Below are positions 27,764 to 36,143 of a stretch of 54,825 nt of DNA, piece after piece. A program made the translations under genes and the position numbers. Position 1 is the first letter of the stretch, and each line of letters starts with the position of its first letter. The notes beneath the pieces were generated by a model, which did not search any database, was not told the DNA's origin, and worked only from the letters and a program-made list of their open reading frames with translations. The stretch is from an uncultured Chryseobacterium sp. Its GTDB lineage: Bacteria; Bacteroidota; Bacteroidia; Flavobacteriales; Weeksellaceae. The stretch covers positions 1 to 54,825 of the forward strand of contig CAJYWD010000027.1 of assembly GCA_913778505.1 (NCBI GenBank), written 5' to 3'.

Positions 27764-28142
27764 ACGCTTTATTTTCTTCAGTTTGAGGATTTTCTGGTTT
27801 GCAGAACTTCGATTCAAACCTCTGTTTCCACATCTCTTTGAACTTTTCACGTTCTTCTTCGCTACCACAGAATTGGGTTTCGAATTTCTGCTTCCAGCTT
27901 TCCTTCATATTGTGGTCGTCAAAATGGTGTTGTCTTCCAAATTTCTTTTTACCGCCAAAGCCACCGAATAAAATCTTTGACAATACCAAAATCCCCAGGG
28001 ATTGCCAATAATTAATAGCCTTAACGCCTAAAATATCCGGCAAAAGCATATTCCAAAGCCATTGGAAAAACCATACAAATAGGCCTACCGCCGCAATAAT
28101 GCAGGGAATAGCCAACCAAAATTTCTTTTTATTTCTGTTCAT
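27762..28142 (-). CDS. Small membrane protein linked to an ECF sigma factor
   Basis: A 126-residue protein. Two hydrophobic segments at about residues 8-35 (FWLAIPCIIAAVGLFVWFF) and 40-60 precede a charged His/Lys/Glu-rich tail with two similar units: WKQKFETQFCGSEEEREKFKEM and WKQRFESKFCKPEN, each ending in Phe-Cys. The family was not recognised. It follows the sigma gene by 10 bases on the same strand, so it may be an anti-sigma or sensor partner, which is inferred from context only. Confidence 0.7.
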   Translation of the reverse strand: MNRNKKKFWLAIPCIIAAVGLFVWFFQWLWNMLLPDILGVKAINYWQSLGILVLSKILFGGFGGKKKFGRQHHFDDHNMKESWKQKFETQFCGSEEEREKFKEMWKQRFESKFCKPENPQTEENKA

Positions 28143-28152
28143 CTATTGTCAA

Positions 28153-28728
28153 TTAATCGTTGAGGTCATTATAAAGATTTTGCAATCTCTTTCGCAAATG
28201 TTTCACAGCGTAGGATTTCCTGCTAATGATTGTCTTGATGTTTTCGCCTTCTTCATTTGCAATTTCCTGCAAGGTTTTATCTTCTAACTCGTTTTGGATA
28301 TAAACTTTTTTTTGCTTTTCCGGCAATTCGTCCAAGGCTTTCATGAGCTCATTCCAGAACATCTCTTTGAAAACCGCGATTTCCGGATTGTTGGTATCAT
28401 CGGCCAGGAGAATATCCTTCACATTCAGCTCGCCGTCCTCATCCTGAAACACAAAATCTTCCAGAGATTCCGTTTTCTTTTTCCGGTAGCTGTCGATGAT
28501 TTTGTTTCTGGTCACTGAATAAAGCCATGCACCAACATTCTCCAGTTCATTCAGGTTGGTCAGCCGGCTGGTCTGGTACCAGACTTCCTGCAGAATATCT
28601 TCCGCATCTTCTGTTTTTGCCACTTTGGAATTGATAAAGCGCAAAAGCTGGCCGCCATAATTTTTGACGACTTCCGTAATCGATGCAGATTTTTTTTCGG
28701 TCATTGACTGTAAAGATAGCGACTCCAT
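28153..28728 (-). CDS. ECF RNA polymerase sigma factor (second)
   Basis: A 191-residue ECF sigma factor. Region 2: GGQLLRFINSKVAKTEDAEDILQEVWYQTSRL and GAWLYSVTRNKIIDSYRKKK at about residues 25-85; region 4: LPEKQKKVYIQNELEDKTLQEIANEEGENIKTIISRK, with the helix-turn-helix near residue 150. Start may be the ATG at 28728 or the one at 28704; a TATCTTTA box just before 28704 favours the shorter form (183 residues). It forms a pair with the small membrane protein downstream; the regulated genes are not evident, though the LytTR genes upstream are on the same strand. Confidence 0.88.
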   Translation of the reverse strand: MESLSLQSMTEKKSASITEVVKNYGGQLLRFINSKVAKTEDAEDILQEVWYQTSRLTNLNELENVGAWLYSVTRNKIIDSYRKKKTESLEDFVFQDEDGELNVKDILLADDTNNPEIAVFKEMFWNELMKALDELPEKQKKVYIQNELEDKTLQEIANEEGENIKTIISRKSYAVKHLRKRLQNLYNDLND

Positions 28729-28778
28729 ATGAATAGGACGCAGAGGATTTGCTTTTACCTTAAAATTTCAGAAAAACC

Positions 28779-29465
28779 TTATTTCTTCAATTTCAGAAAG
28801 AATTCGGACTTATAAGTTTCGCCAATTGGAATTTTTATTTCCTGATTCAGTGAGACATTTTTGATGTCCATTTTTTCAATTCTATCAATATTGATGATGA
28901 ACGACTTGTGCACTCTTGCAAAGTTCTCTGGCAGCTGATGTTCTAGAGATTTTAAAGTATCCAGAACAATAAACTCCTGATTTTCAGTTTTGATATTGAC
29001 ATAATCTTTGATGCTTTCAATAAAAAGAATATCACTGAAATTAATCCGATGTTGTTGACCGGAAGATTTTATAAAAAAATAAGAATTCTGAGAATCTTGA
29101 TTAATGGCAAAACGTTCCTGAGCTTTCAACGCACTTTTTTCAAAACGAGAAAAAGAAATTGGTTTCAGGAGATAATCGATGACATTGTGTTCATAACCTT
29201 CCAAAGCATATTCGGCATAAGCTGTTGTGAGAATATATTTCAATTTGTCGCCTACGATTTTCATAAAATTGATTCCCGTGAGTTCCGGCATCTGAATGTC
29301 CAGGAAAATTAAATCCGCTTCTTTTGTCTGGATAAATTCCATCGCTTCAATCGGATTTTCTGTGGAGAATACCAAGTCCAGAAAAGACATTTTTTCTACG
29401 TAACTGCTCAGAAGGGAAACTGCGAGCGGCTCGTCATCAACGACGATACATTTAATTTTAGTCAT
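28779..29465 (-). CDS. LytTR-family response regulator
   Basis: A 228-residue response regulator starting MTKIKCIVVDDEP. The receiver domain (1-120) has the acidic pocket D10-D11 and phospho-acceptor D56 (FLDIQMPELTG). The LytTR DNA-binding domain (about 130-228) contains QQHRINFSDILFIESIKDYVNI and ARVHKSFIINIDRIEKM. The upstream LytS-type kinase is its cognate partner. The start at 29465 (ATG) is chosen because the longer reading frame enters a dispersed repeat. Divergent outer-membrane beta-barrel genes 1.6 kb away are possible targets. Confidence 0.92.
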   Translation of the reverse strand: MTKIKCIVVDDEPLAVSLLSSYVEKMSFLDLVFSTENPIEAMEFIQTKEADLIFLDIQMPELTGINFMKIVGDKLKYILTTAYAEYALEGYEHNVIDYLLKPISFSRFEKSALKAQERFAINQDSQNSYFFIKSSGQQHRINFSDILFIESIKDYVNIKTENQEFIVLDTLKSLEHQLPENFARVHKSFIINIDRIEKMDIKNVSLNQEIKIPIGETYKSEFFLKLKK

Positions 29466-29472
29466 AACATTT

Positions 29473-29546
29473 ACAAATATGTCGCTCCTACGGAGCTCTG
29501 CTGATTTTGAAAACAAATTTCTACAAACATTTCGCTCTTAGGGAGC
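29473..29546. repeat. Two copies of a 24-bp hairpin repeat between kinase and regulator genes
   Basis: The segments 29473-29496 and 29523-29546 agree at 20 of 24 positions; each begins ACAAAyAT and ends in a small hairpin (GCTCCTACGGAGC in copy 1, GCTCTTAGGGAGC in copy 2). Copies are 50 bases apart in the 108-base space between the kinase and regulator genes. I recall similar sequences as dispersed intergenic repeats in flavobacteria. Confidence 0.65.
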
Positions 29547-29573
29547 GGCAGAAAATCAGAACTATGAAGCTGA

Positions 29574-30581
29574 TTAATTTCTCAAATCAATTTTCAAATC
29601 TACAGAATATTCCGTTTCAGTTTCAGTAATATTCAGTTCGTGTTTTTTTGGGTAAAGGATTTCCAGTCGTTTTTTAACATTGTTAATTCCAATTCCTGAA
29701 AGCGAATCTTTGGAACGTTGCTTTTTAAAATTATGAAGATGAAAATTCAGTTTTTGGTTCTCATCAGAAATCTTCAGCGTGAATCCTTTTTCTGAGAAAT
29801 CGCCGTGTTTGAAAGCGTTTTCTACAAACGGAACCAGCAACATCGGAGAAATATTAAGGCTCGGGAAGTTGATTTTTTTATTAACTATTAATAATTCGGG
29901 ATTTTTAATCCTAAGTTTTTCCAGTTCTATCAGACTTTCAAGATAGCCAACTTCCTTTTCCAAAGAAATAAAATCTCTTTCCAAATCTTTTGTACTGTAT
30001 CTTAACAATTGACTCAGTTCTTCAATCGCGGGCAATGCTTTTTCGGAGTTTTGGTAAACCAAAGAGTAAATATTGTTCAGTGTATTAAAGATGAAATGCG
30101 GATTGATTTGGGTTTTCAAAGCTTGAAGTTCCGAATTCTTTTTTTCTTCTATCAATTGTCTCTTCTCAATTTCTGCTTCGGACATTAATTTAAAAAAACA
30201 GAAAACGGTACTTATAAAAATCGTAGTACTGCTATAATAGATATTATCGTAAAAATAAAATCCAAAACTGGTTCCTTCGGCATAATTCCGTATTCCAAAA
30301 AAATAAGGCGAAAAAATCTCTTCTACAAAGTAGCGAATCAAAACAAAACAAAAAACACTTAACAGAAAAGCAAGTAATGTCTCAGAAAGGTTTTGAAGAT
30401 TAAAGAACTTCGGAATTACAAAAAAATAGTTAACGTAAAAACATATAAAACTTGTAATAGCAAAGGTTATTTTGAAATAATCAACTTTTGTCCCGAATAT
30501 CAGATAAGGAAATATAAAAGTTCCGAGTATGTATATACTCCAATAAAATAGATGCAGAAATAAAAGCTGTTGTTTTTTCAT
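29574..30581 (-). CDS. LytS-type sensor histidine kinase
   Basis: A 335-residue kinase. Four hydrophobic segments occupy about residues 6-130, with no periplasmic sensor domain. The His_kinase domain follows: phospho-acceptor H162 in LKTQINPHFIFNTLNNIYS. The C-terminal ATP-binding part has the N-box VPFVENAFKHG and the G-rich GIGINNVKKRL. It phosphorylates the LytTR regulator encoded just downstream. Its start overlaps the upstream small gene by 4 bases (ATGA), suggesting a three-gene operon: small lipoprotein-like gene, kinase, regulator. Confidence 0.92.
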   Translation of the reverse strand: MKKQQLLFLHLFYWSIYILGTFIFPYLIFGTKVDYFKITFAITSFICFYVNYFFVIPKFFNLQNLSETLLAFLLSVFCFVLIRYFVEEIFSPYFFGIRNYAEGTSFGFYFYDNIYYSSTTIFISTVFCFFKLMSEAEIEKRQLIEEKKNSELQALKTQINPHFIFNTLNNIYSLVYQNSEKALPAIEELSQLLRYSTKDLERDFISLEKEVGYLESLIELEKLRIKNPELLIVNKKINFPSLNISPMLLVPFVENAFKHGDFSEKGFTLKISDENQKLNFHLHNFKKQRSKDSLSGIGINNVKKRLEILYPKKHELNITETETEYSVDLKIDLRN

Positions 30582-30949
30582 TTTAGTTCTTTGTTATTAA
30601 TGATGATAGGTCTTGACGAAGAATAATGCAAATGTATAGAAACCGGGTCAGGATTTTGGTTTTCCAATATCAATCTGCTCTTTTTTGGCAATCTGTAATT
30701 CAACTTAGAATTAGCCGCTATACTTTTCTGCATATTAAGTTCAGAAACCAATTCCACTTCTTTATCTGAAAGATTTTTAATTTCTAAAGTCACCGGAGCT
30801 TTTACTTTTTGCACCACAATACTGTCTCCCGGAGCAATTGCGATTGTTTTCCAAACATCTACACGATGTGTTCTGATGCAGGAAACAACTAATGCCAAAC
30901 TTAGAATATTATCGATTTTTTCATATTCCAAAAATAATGACACCAACAA
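30578..30949 (-). CDS. Small lipoprotein-like gene with a damaged 5' end
   Basis: The long frame (123 codons) starts only at a TTG and begins with an unnatural N-terminus. Within it, EKIDNILSLALVVSC has a lipobox-like ending. Just upstream, in the -1 frame, an ATG at 30924 opens MKKSIIF and stops at once. One extra A in the AAAAAA run would read MKKIDNILSLALVVSC, a typical lipoprotein signal. A -7 box (30929-30936) ends four bases before this ATG. So the gene has probably lost one base, by mutation or sequencing error. The mature part (about 95 residues) is beta-rich (DSIVVQKVKAPVTLEIKNLSDKEVEL) and unrecognised. It overlaps the kinase start by 4 bases. Confidence 0.5.
   Translation of the reverse strand: MLVSLFLEYEKIDNILSLALVVSCIRTHRVDVWKTIAIAPGDSIVVQKVKAPVTLEIKNLSDKEVELVSELNMQKSIAANSKLNYRLPKKSRLILENQNPDPVSIHLHYSSSRPIIINNKELK
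30929..30936 (-). promoter_or_regulatory. -7 box of the lipoprotein-kinase-regulator operon
   Basis: Minus strand TATTTTTG matches TAnnTTTG four bases before the ATG at 30924. Confidence 0.45.
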
Positions 30950-31060
30950 TATCCGGACTACCCAATTCTATGAACGCCCTTTTTTTATCGATGAAAATAG
31001 TTTGGTCGGATTAAAGCCGCGTCAAATCTAAACGCTATTTCACAAGGAAAGCTTGGAAAA

Positions 31061-31068
31061 TATCTTTG
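31061..31068 (+). promoter_or_regulatory. -7 box of the first outer-membrane barrel gene
   Basis: TATCTTTG matches TAnnTTTG and ends 20 bases before the ATG at 31089. Confidence 0.45.
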
Positions 31069-31088
31069 TCTCAACAAAATCAACAATT

Positions 31089-33191
31089 ATGAAACTGAAA
31101 TATCTATTCATCGCCACTCTGCTTTCAACCGTAACTTTTGCGCAGATTCAGAAAGACAGCTTAAAAGAAATCGAACAGGTCAACATTTTGGTTAAGAAAA
31201 AACTATTGGAAAGAAAAGCCGACCGATTGGTCTTCAATGTAGATGCATCCATCGCTTCACAGGGAATGGATGCCAGCGAAACGCTCGCCAATGTGCCCAT
31301 GCTGAAAGTGGATGAAAATATGGGAACCATCTCCATCCAAGGAAAAAGTTCCGTGAATGTAATGGTCAATGGAAGAATGCTGAATCTCTCGGGCGCACAG
31401 CTTTTGGATTACCTGAAATCGATTCGGTCAGAAAACATCTCGAAAATCGAAGTGATTACAACGCCGCCTTCTAAATATGAAGCGCAGGGAAACAGCGGAC
31501 TCATCAACATCATATTGAAAAAGAACCCTAATTTGGGATTCAGCGGAAATATCAGCACAGGTTGGACACAGCGAACATATTTTAACGGATACACAAACGG
31601 AAATCTGAATTACCAAACCGAAAAATTTAGTCTAAGCCTGAAAACCAACTATATCAAAGGTGCCAAACGCTCCAGCGAACGCTATAATATCCTGGGAGAA
31701 TCTAAGAATTTCAGCGAATCTACACGGAAAGATGTGTGGGAAGATTTGACACCAAGTCTGAATGCTTCTTATAAAATCAACAAGAACTCAGAAGTGGGGA
31801 TAGAATATATTTTCGATAACGGCAAAAACGGAATGGACATCCTGAATACCACAAGAAATATCAATCCGGAACTGGAAGAAACCAACTTAATGACCAAAAC
31901 CTTTCACAGGGAACAATCGCCAACGCATACTCTGAGCACATATTATGATTTGAAGCTGGATTCTCTTGGAAAAAAATTGAGTCTGGCCGGAAATTTCTAT
32001 CGCAATGATAATCCTACCGAAGTAAATTTTTCCACTTTAACTTTACCCAAAAACACCATTCAGAATGTGAGAACTTTATCAAAAATCAAACCTCAGATTT
32101 TTTCTGTTCAAGGGGATCTGGAACTTCCATTTTCATTTGGAACCATTGAAACCGGCGTGAAATTCAATCAATTCAGAAATTCTGCAGATTTGAAATATCT
32201 TGATTTAGAGAATAATCAATTCGTCATTGATAATATTAAAAGCAGCACATTCCACTACCGAGAAGAAAACTATGCGGCCTACGGGAGCTTCTCTAAAAAT
32301 TTCGGTGAACATTGGGAAACCAGAGCCGGATTGCGATACGAAAATACGATAGTGAAAAGTTCTGTCAGAGATTTCAATTATGGGCAATGGTTTCCTTCGG
32401 CTTATGTTTCTTATAAAGAAGATAAAAACGTTTTCAGTTTGTCCTATTCCAGAAGAATCAACAGACCAAGCATGAGCAATCTGAATCCGTTCCGCTGGTA
32501 TGAAAATCCTTATTCTTATTCCACAGGAAACCCTTTGCTCACGCCTTCTTACATCAATAATTATGAACTATCTTACACTTATAACAACAAACTTACTACA
32601 AGCATCTATTATCTGAGACTGAAAAATGCTTTCGGACAGGTTTCCAGCCTGGACGGACTTTCTCAAAACAGCATTTATCTTAATTTTTACAATAATAGTT
32701 TTTACGGCGCCAATTTTTCCTACACGGATAGCTTTTTCAAAATTTGGGAAACAACATTTTCAATGAATGCAAGCTACCAGACTTCTGAAGTCTTTAATAT
32801 CAACGCTGATACTTCCAACGGTTATTCTGTAAGCTATTCCTGGAACAATACGCTTTTCCTTGATCAAAATAAAACGGTAGCTTTTTTTCTTAACTATGAA
32901 CACCAGTTGCCTTACAGAAATGTAGCGTATCACTTCAAAAGTTTTATGGAGATGAGTTCGGGAATCAAGATTTCTCTGATGGAAAAGCAACTGCAAATCA
33001 ATGCAACTGTAAATAATATTTTTGCAATGCGTTACAAGGCTGATATTGATTTCCGTGACAGCCAGCAAAGCTTCAATAATTATTGGGACGGTCGCGCTTT
33101 CCGACTTAGTGTAAATTACACATTTGGCAACAAGAAAAAGCAAATCCAGAAAAAGAATATCAGCTTCGAGGAAGTCAATCGAGCCAATTAA
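31089..33191 (+). CDS. Outer-membrane beta-barrel (TonB-receptor-like) protein
   Basis: A 700-residue protein with signal peptide MKLKYLFIATLLSTVTFAQ. A plug-like segment follows (MDASETLANVPMLKVDENMGT, SVNVMVNGRMLNLSG, KIEVITTPPSKYEAQG, LINIILKKNP), then a long barrel of the OMP_b-brl_3 family. It lacks a carboxypeptidase-like N-terminal domain. Such proteins are TonB-dependent-receptor relatives whose substrates are mostly unknown. The ATG at 31089 fits the signal peptide; an upstream TTG does not. It is divergent from the LytS/LytTR operon and followed by a terminator and a related gene. Confidence 0.85.
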   Translation: MKLKYLFIATLLSTVTFAQIQKDSLKEIEQVNILVKKKLLERKADRLVFNVDASIASQGMDASETLANVPMLKVDENMGTISIQGKSSVNVMVNGRMLNLSGAQLLDYLKSIRSENISKIEVITTPPSKYEAQGNSGLINIILKKNPNLGFSGNISTGWTQRTYFNGYTNGNLNYQTEKFSLSLKTNYIKGAKRSSERYNILGESKNFSESTRKDVWEDLTPSLNASYKINKNSEVGIEYIFDNGKNGMDILNTTRNINPELEETNLMTKTFHREQSPTHTLSTYYDLKLDSLGKKLSLAGNFYRNDNPTEVNFSTLTLPKNTIQNVRTLSKIKPQIFSVQGDLELPFSFGTIETGVKFNQFRNSADLKYLDLENNQFVIDNIKSSTFHYREENYAAYGSFSKNFGEHWETRAGLRYENTIVKSSVRDFNYGQWFPSAYVSYKEDKNVFSLSYSRRINRPSMSNLNPFRWYENPYSYSTGNPLLTPSYINNYELSYTYNNKLTTSIYYLRLKNAFGQVSSLDGLSQNSIYLNFYNNSFYGANFSYTDSFFKIWETTFSMNASYQTSEVFNINADTSNGYSVSYSWNNTLFLDQNKTVAFFLNYEHQLPYRNVAYHFKSFMEMSSGIKISLMEKQLQINATVNNIFAMRYKADIDFRDSQQSFNNYWDGRAFRLSVNYTFGNKKKQIQKKNISFEEVNRAN

Positions 33192-33200
33192 AAAAATTAC

Positions 33201-33236
33201 AAAAGCAGATTTGATGTAACAAATCTGCTTTTCAAT
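33201..33236 (+). terminator. Terminator after the first barrel gene
   Basis: AAAAGCAGATTTG (33201-33213) pairs with CAAATCTGCTTTT (33220-33232), a 13-bp perfect stem with a 6-base loop. Confidence 0.8.
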
Positions 33237-33261
33237 TGTCTAATAAAGGACAAACTAAACT

Positions 33262-35409
33262 ATGAAGTTAAAATCTATTCTTCCAATCTCGGCTCTATTT
33301 CTAAGTCACATCTACTTTGCTCAGGAAACTGAGAAAAAGGAAACTGACAACAAGGAAAAACAGATTGAAGCGGTAACGATTACCAAAACTAAAAAAGCTG
33401 TTGAACAAAAAGCAGACAGAACCATCTATGATTTTTCCGAGCAACCACATCTTAACTCCGGAAACACATTAGAAGGTTTACAAAAAATCCCTGGATTGGT
33501 AGTTTCCGAGATGGCGGGAATGATTTATCAGGGAAAATCGCTGGACGTTTATATGGACGGTCGTCCGCTGAATATCTACAGCACACAACTAACCGCATAT
33601 CTGGAAGGACTTCCGGCCAACAGCATCGAGAGAATCGAAATCATTACACAACCTGGGGCAGAATTTCCTGCGACTTCCGGTGGCGCGATTATCAATATTA
33701 TCACGAGCAGAAATGCAAAATCGTATTTGTCTGCAACTTATGCAGGAGGTTATCGTTTCAGTAATTATGACCATTATAGAAGCAAATTCAATAATAGTTT
33801 AACGCTCAACTCAAAAAATAAATGGTTTGGATGGCAGCTGAATGTCGGACAAAATTATAATGAAAGCGAAACAAAATCCACCATTGACGAAATCTCACGA
33901 CTTTACAATGATAACGTCAACAGAAATCAATATTTGCGAAGTGTTTTCACATTTGATATCGGACAAGACCGACTGCTTTTGAATTATAATCTTTCGCTAG
34001 GTTCTTCTGACCGTTATGTGGACAAGTATTCTCTATTCAACGGAACAGAATCTACTGGCCGAGATATCATTGACCAAAGCAATACAAGAAATGAGGTGAC
34101 GGCGACGTATCAGAAAAAGTTTGACGATAAGAACAAAAAACTGGAGTTCAAAGGTTCTTATACCAATTTCGGCAATGATTTTGGTCAAACCGGAAGAAAT
34201 ATCTTGCCAACACCTTCTACGAGTGATAAGGTTTTAAACAATGGCTCCAACCAAAATATTTACAATTTCAGAGTGGATTATGCTCAGCCAATCAAGGTTT
34301 TAGATGAAGGAAAATTGAGCTTAGGCGCTTTCTATGACCAATTGGAATTTTCAGCGGATAATTTTGGCGTAGAAAACTTGGATTATAAGAGTAAAACGAC
34401 GGCTTTCTATTCCGAAGCGAGTGCGACCAAAGGCAAAATGGATTTTGTTTTGGGACTTCGTGGAGAGTATTACAACATCAATGGGACGAGTCTCAATTTT
34501 GATAGTGGAAATTATGACAACCTGAGACCGTTTGAAAAATTCAAAGTGTTCCCCAATGCGAGTATTCAGTACAACATTATTCCAAAAATGGCTTTCTTTA
34601 ATATTAATTATAACAAGAAAATCACATTACCGAATGTTGCCAATCTGAATCCAAACAACACAAGATACGGAAATGAAAACATCGATTTCTCCGGAAACCC
34701 AAATCTTCAACCTACGATTTTCGACAATTTCGAAGTAAAATTAAGTGCTTTGAACTATGCATTCATTGGTTATAATTTCACCAATGCAAAAAATCAAGTA
34801 GTTCAAATCGTGGAGAGAAAAGGCGATGTGATTATTCAAACAAGCGACAATCTTGACCGTTTGAAAACGCATAATTTCAATATCGGATTCCCAATTCCTT
34901 TGGCCATTTTCAATACACCATTCAAAGACATTATGAAAATGGATATGAATCCTGACCAAGTGAGTTTTATTTTCCTGTATGGTTCTTACCAGTTGCAACA
35001 AATGGATCAGATTATCAATCCGAAAGGTTACTGGACATATAATGTTTCCGGACAGTTTATTTTGCCATACAAAGTTAAGTTCAATGCCAATTACACATAT
35101 CTTACCAAAGGAAATGAGTTCTTTTATTATCCAAACAAATCATTCTACAACACATTGAATTTATCATTATCCAGAAAATTCAATAAAGACAGAATGACGT
35201 TAACCTTGTTTGCAAATGATGTTTTCAATACCAACGAAACGAACCTGAGAACAACTAACGCACTTCCAAATGTGTACATCAGAAATAAAAATGACACCAG
35301 AAACTTTGGGCTTTCTTTCAATTATAAAATCCCGACGAAAAATAAGTTGGCGAAAGAATCTCCAAACCTGCTTAATCAGGAGAAAAAAGAAGAAACCTCT
35401 ACTTTATAA
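33262..35409 (+). CDS. Outer-membrane beta-barrel (TonB-receptor-like) protein, second copy
   Basis: A 715-residue relative of the 31089 protein with the same order: signal peptide (MKLKSILPISALFLSHIYFAQ), plug-like segment (TLEGLQKIPGLVVSEMAGM, SLDVYMDGRPLNIYS, RIEIITQPGAEFPATSGGAI), then an OMP_b-brl_3 barrel. Both share VTIT/NILV, then K-K-x-(V/L)-E-x-KADR segments and the plug-strand spacing, but are clearly diverged, so this is an old duplication or two members of one family brought together. A terminator separates them, so each probably has its own promoter. Confidence 0.85.
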   Translation: MKLKSILPISALFLSHIYFAQETEKKETDNKEKQIEAVTITKTKKAVEQKADRTIYDFSEQPHLNSGNTLEGLQKIPGLVVSEMAGMIYQGKSLDVYMDGRPLNIYSTQLTAYLEGLPANSIERIEIITQPGAEFPATSGGAIINIITSRNAKSYLSATYAGGYRFSNYDHYRSKFNNSLTLNSKNKWFGWQLNVGQNYNESETKSTIDEISRLYNDNVNRNQYLRSVFTFDIGQDRLLLNYNLSLGSSDRYVDKYSLFNGTESTGRDIIDQSNTRNEVTATYQKKFDDKNKKLEFKGSYTNFGNDFGQTGRNILPTPSTSDKVLNNGSNQNIYNFRVDYAQPIKVLDEGKLSLGAFYDQLEFSADNFGVENLDYKSKTTAFYSEASATKGKMDFVLGLRGEYYNINGTSLNFDSGNYDNLRPFEKFKVFPNASIQYNIIPKMAFFNINYNKKITLPNVANLNPNNTRYGNENIDFSGNPNLQPTIFDNFEVKLSALNYAFIGYNFTNAKNQVVQIVERKGDVIIQTSDNLDRLKTHNFNIGFPIPLAIFNTPFKDIMKMDMNPDQVSFIFLYGSYQLQQMDQIINPKGYWTYNVSGQFILPYKVKFNANYTYLTKGNEFFYYPNKSFYNTLNLSLSRKFNKDRMTLTLFANDVFNTNETNLRTTNALPNVYIRNKNDTRNFGLSFNYKIPTKNKLAKESPNLLNQEKKEETSTL

Positions 35410-35414
35410 AAAAC

Positions 35415-35445
35415 AAAAACCGAAAGATTCCTTTCGGTTTTTTTA
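35415..35445 (+). terminator. Terminator after the second barrel gene
   Basis: AAAAACCGAAAG (35415-35426) pairs with CTTTCGGTTTTT (35431-35442) around ATTC, followed by more Ts. Faces the converging RluA-family gene. Confidence 0.8.
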
Positions 35446-35450
35446 TTAAT

Positions 35451-36143
35451 TTATTCTTCACACGCTCTCCAAATCACATCGCTTTGCGGAACAGGAGCCA
35501 AGATTTCAATATTTTCTTTCGTCACAGGATGAATAAATTTCAGTTTCCTGGCATGAAGTGATATTCCTCCATCGGAGTTGGAACGTGCCGAGCCGTATTT
35601 CAAATCTCCCTTAATCGGCACTCCGATTTTGGAAAGCTGCGCGCGGATCTGATGATGTCTTCCTGTTTCCAAATCGACTTCCAATAGAAGATAATTGTCT
35701 AAAGTCTTAATCAAATTATAAGTCAATATCGCTTCTTTGGCAGTAGCAGTCGGTTTGGTGTAAACAATCGCTTTGTTATTCTTCTCATTTTTCTGGAGAT
35801 AATGAACTAATCTCTGTGAACTCGGAATCATCTCTTTTCCGACAATTGCCCAATACGTTTTTTTGACTTCACGGTTTTTTACCATTTGAGTCAGTCGGGA
35901 AAGTGCTTTGGATGTTTTGGCGTAAATGACCAATCCGGAGGTCGGCCTGTCAATTCTATGAACCAAACCAAGAAAAACATTGCCCGGTTTTTCATCTCTT
36001 TTTTTGATGAAATCTTTGATCAATTCCAGCAGAGATAAGTCACCGGTTTTATCGCCCTGAACCAATTGTCCGGCTTTTTTGTTGATGACAAGAATATGAT
36101 TGTCTTCGTAAATGATTTGGGATTCTGAAAATTCCTGAGACAT
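35451..36143 (-). CDS. RluA-family RNA pseudouridine synthase
   Basis: A 230-residue pseudouridine synthase starting MSQEFSESQIIYEDNHILVI. The catalytic aspartate is D65 in LVHRIDRPTSGLVI. Later family motifs are LEVDLETGRHHQIRAQLS and ISLHARKL. It lacks the N-terminal S4 domain of RluC/RluD, as RluA and TruC do, so its target (23S rRNA or tRNA) is uncertain. The start at 36143 overlaps the upstream esterase stop (TAATG), implying coupling. Confidence 0.9.
   Translation of the reverse strand: MSQEFSESQIIYEDNHILVINKKAGQLVQGDKTGDLSLLELIKDFIKKRDEKPGNVFLGLVHRIDRPTSGLVIYAKTSKALSRLTQMVKNREVKKTYWAIVGKEMIPSSQRLVHYLQKNEKNNKAIVYTKPTATAKEAILTYNLIKTLDNYLLLEVDLETGRHHQIRAQLSKIGVPIKGDLKYGSARSNSDGGISLHARKLKFIHPVTKENIEILAPVPQSDVIWRACEE

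Noticed and set aside
29473-29546. A start for the LytTR gene at 29516
   Set aside because: The longer frame would be a TTG inside a dispersed repeat; the ATG at 29465 starts the receiver domain at the usual place.
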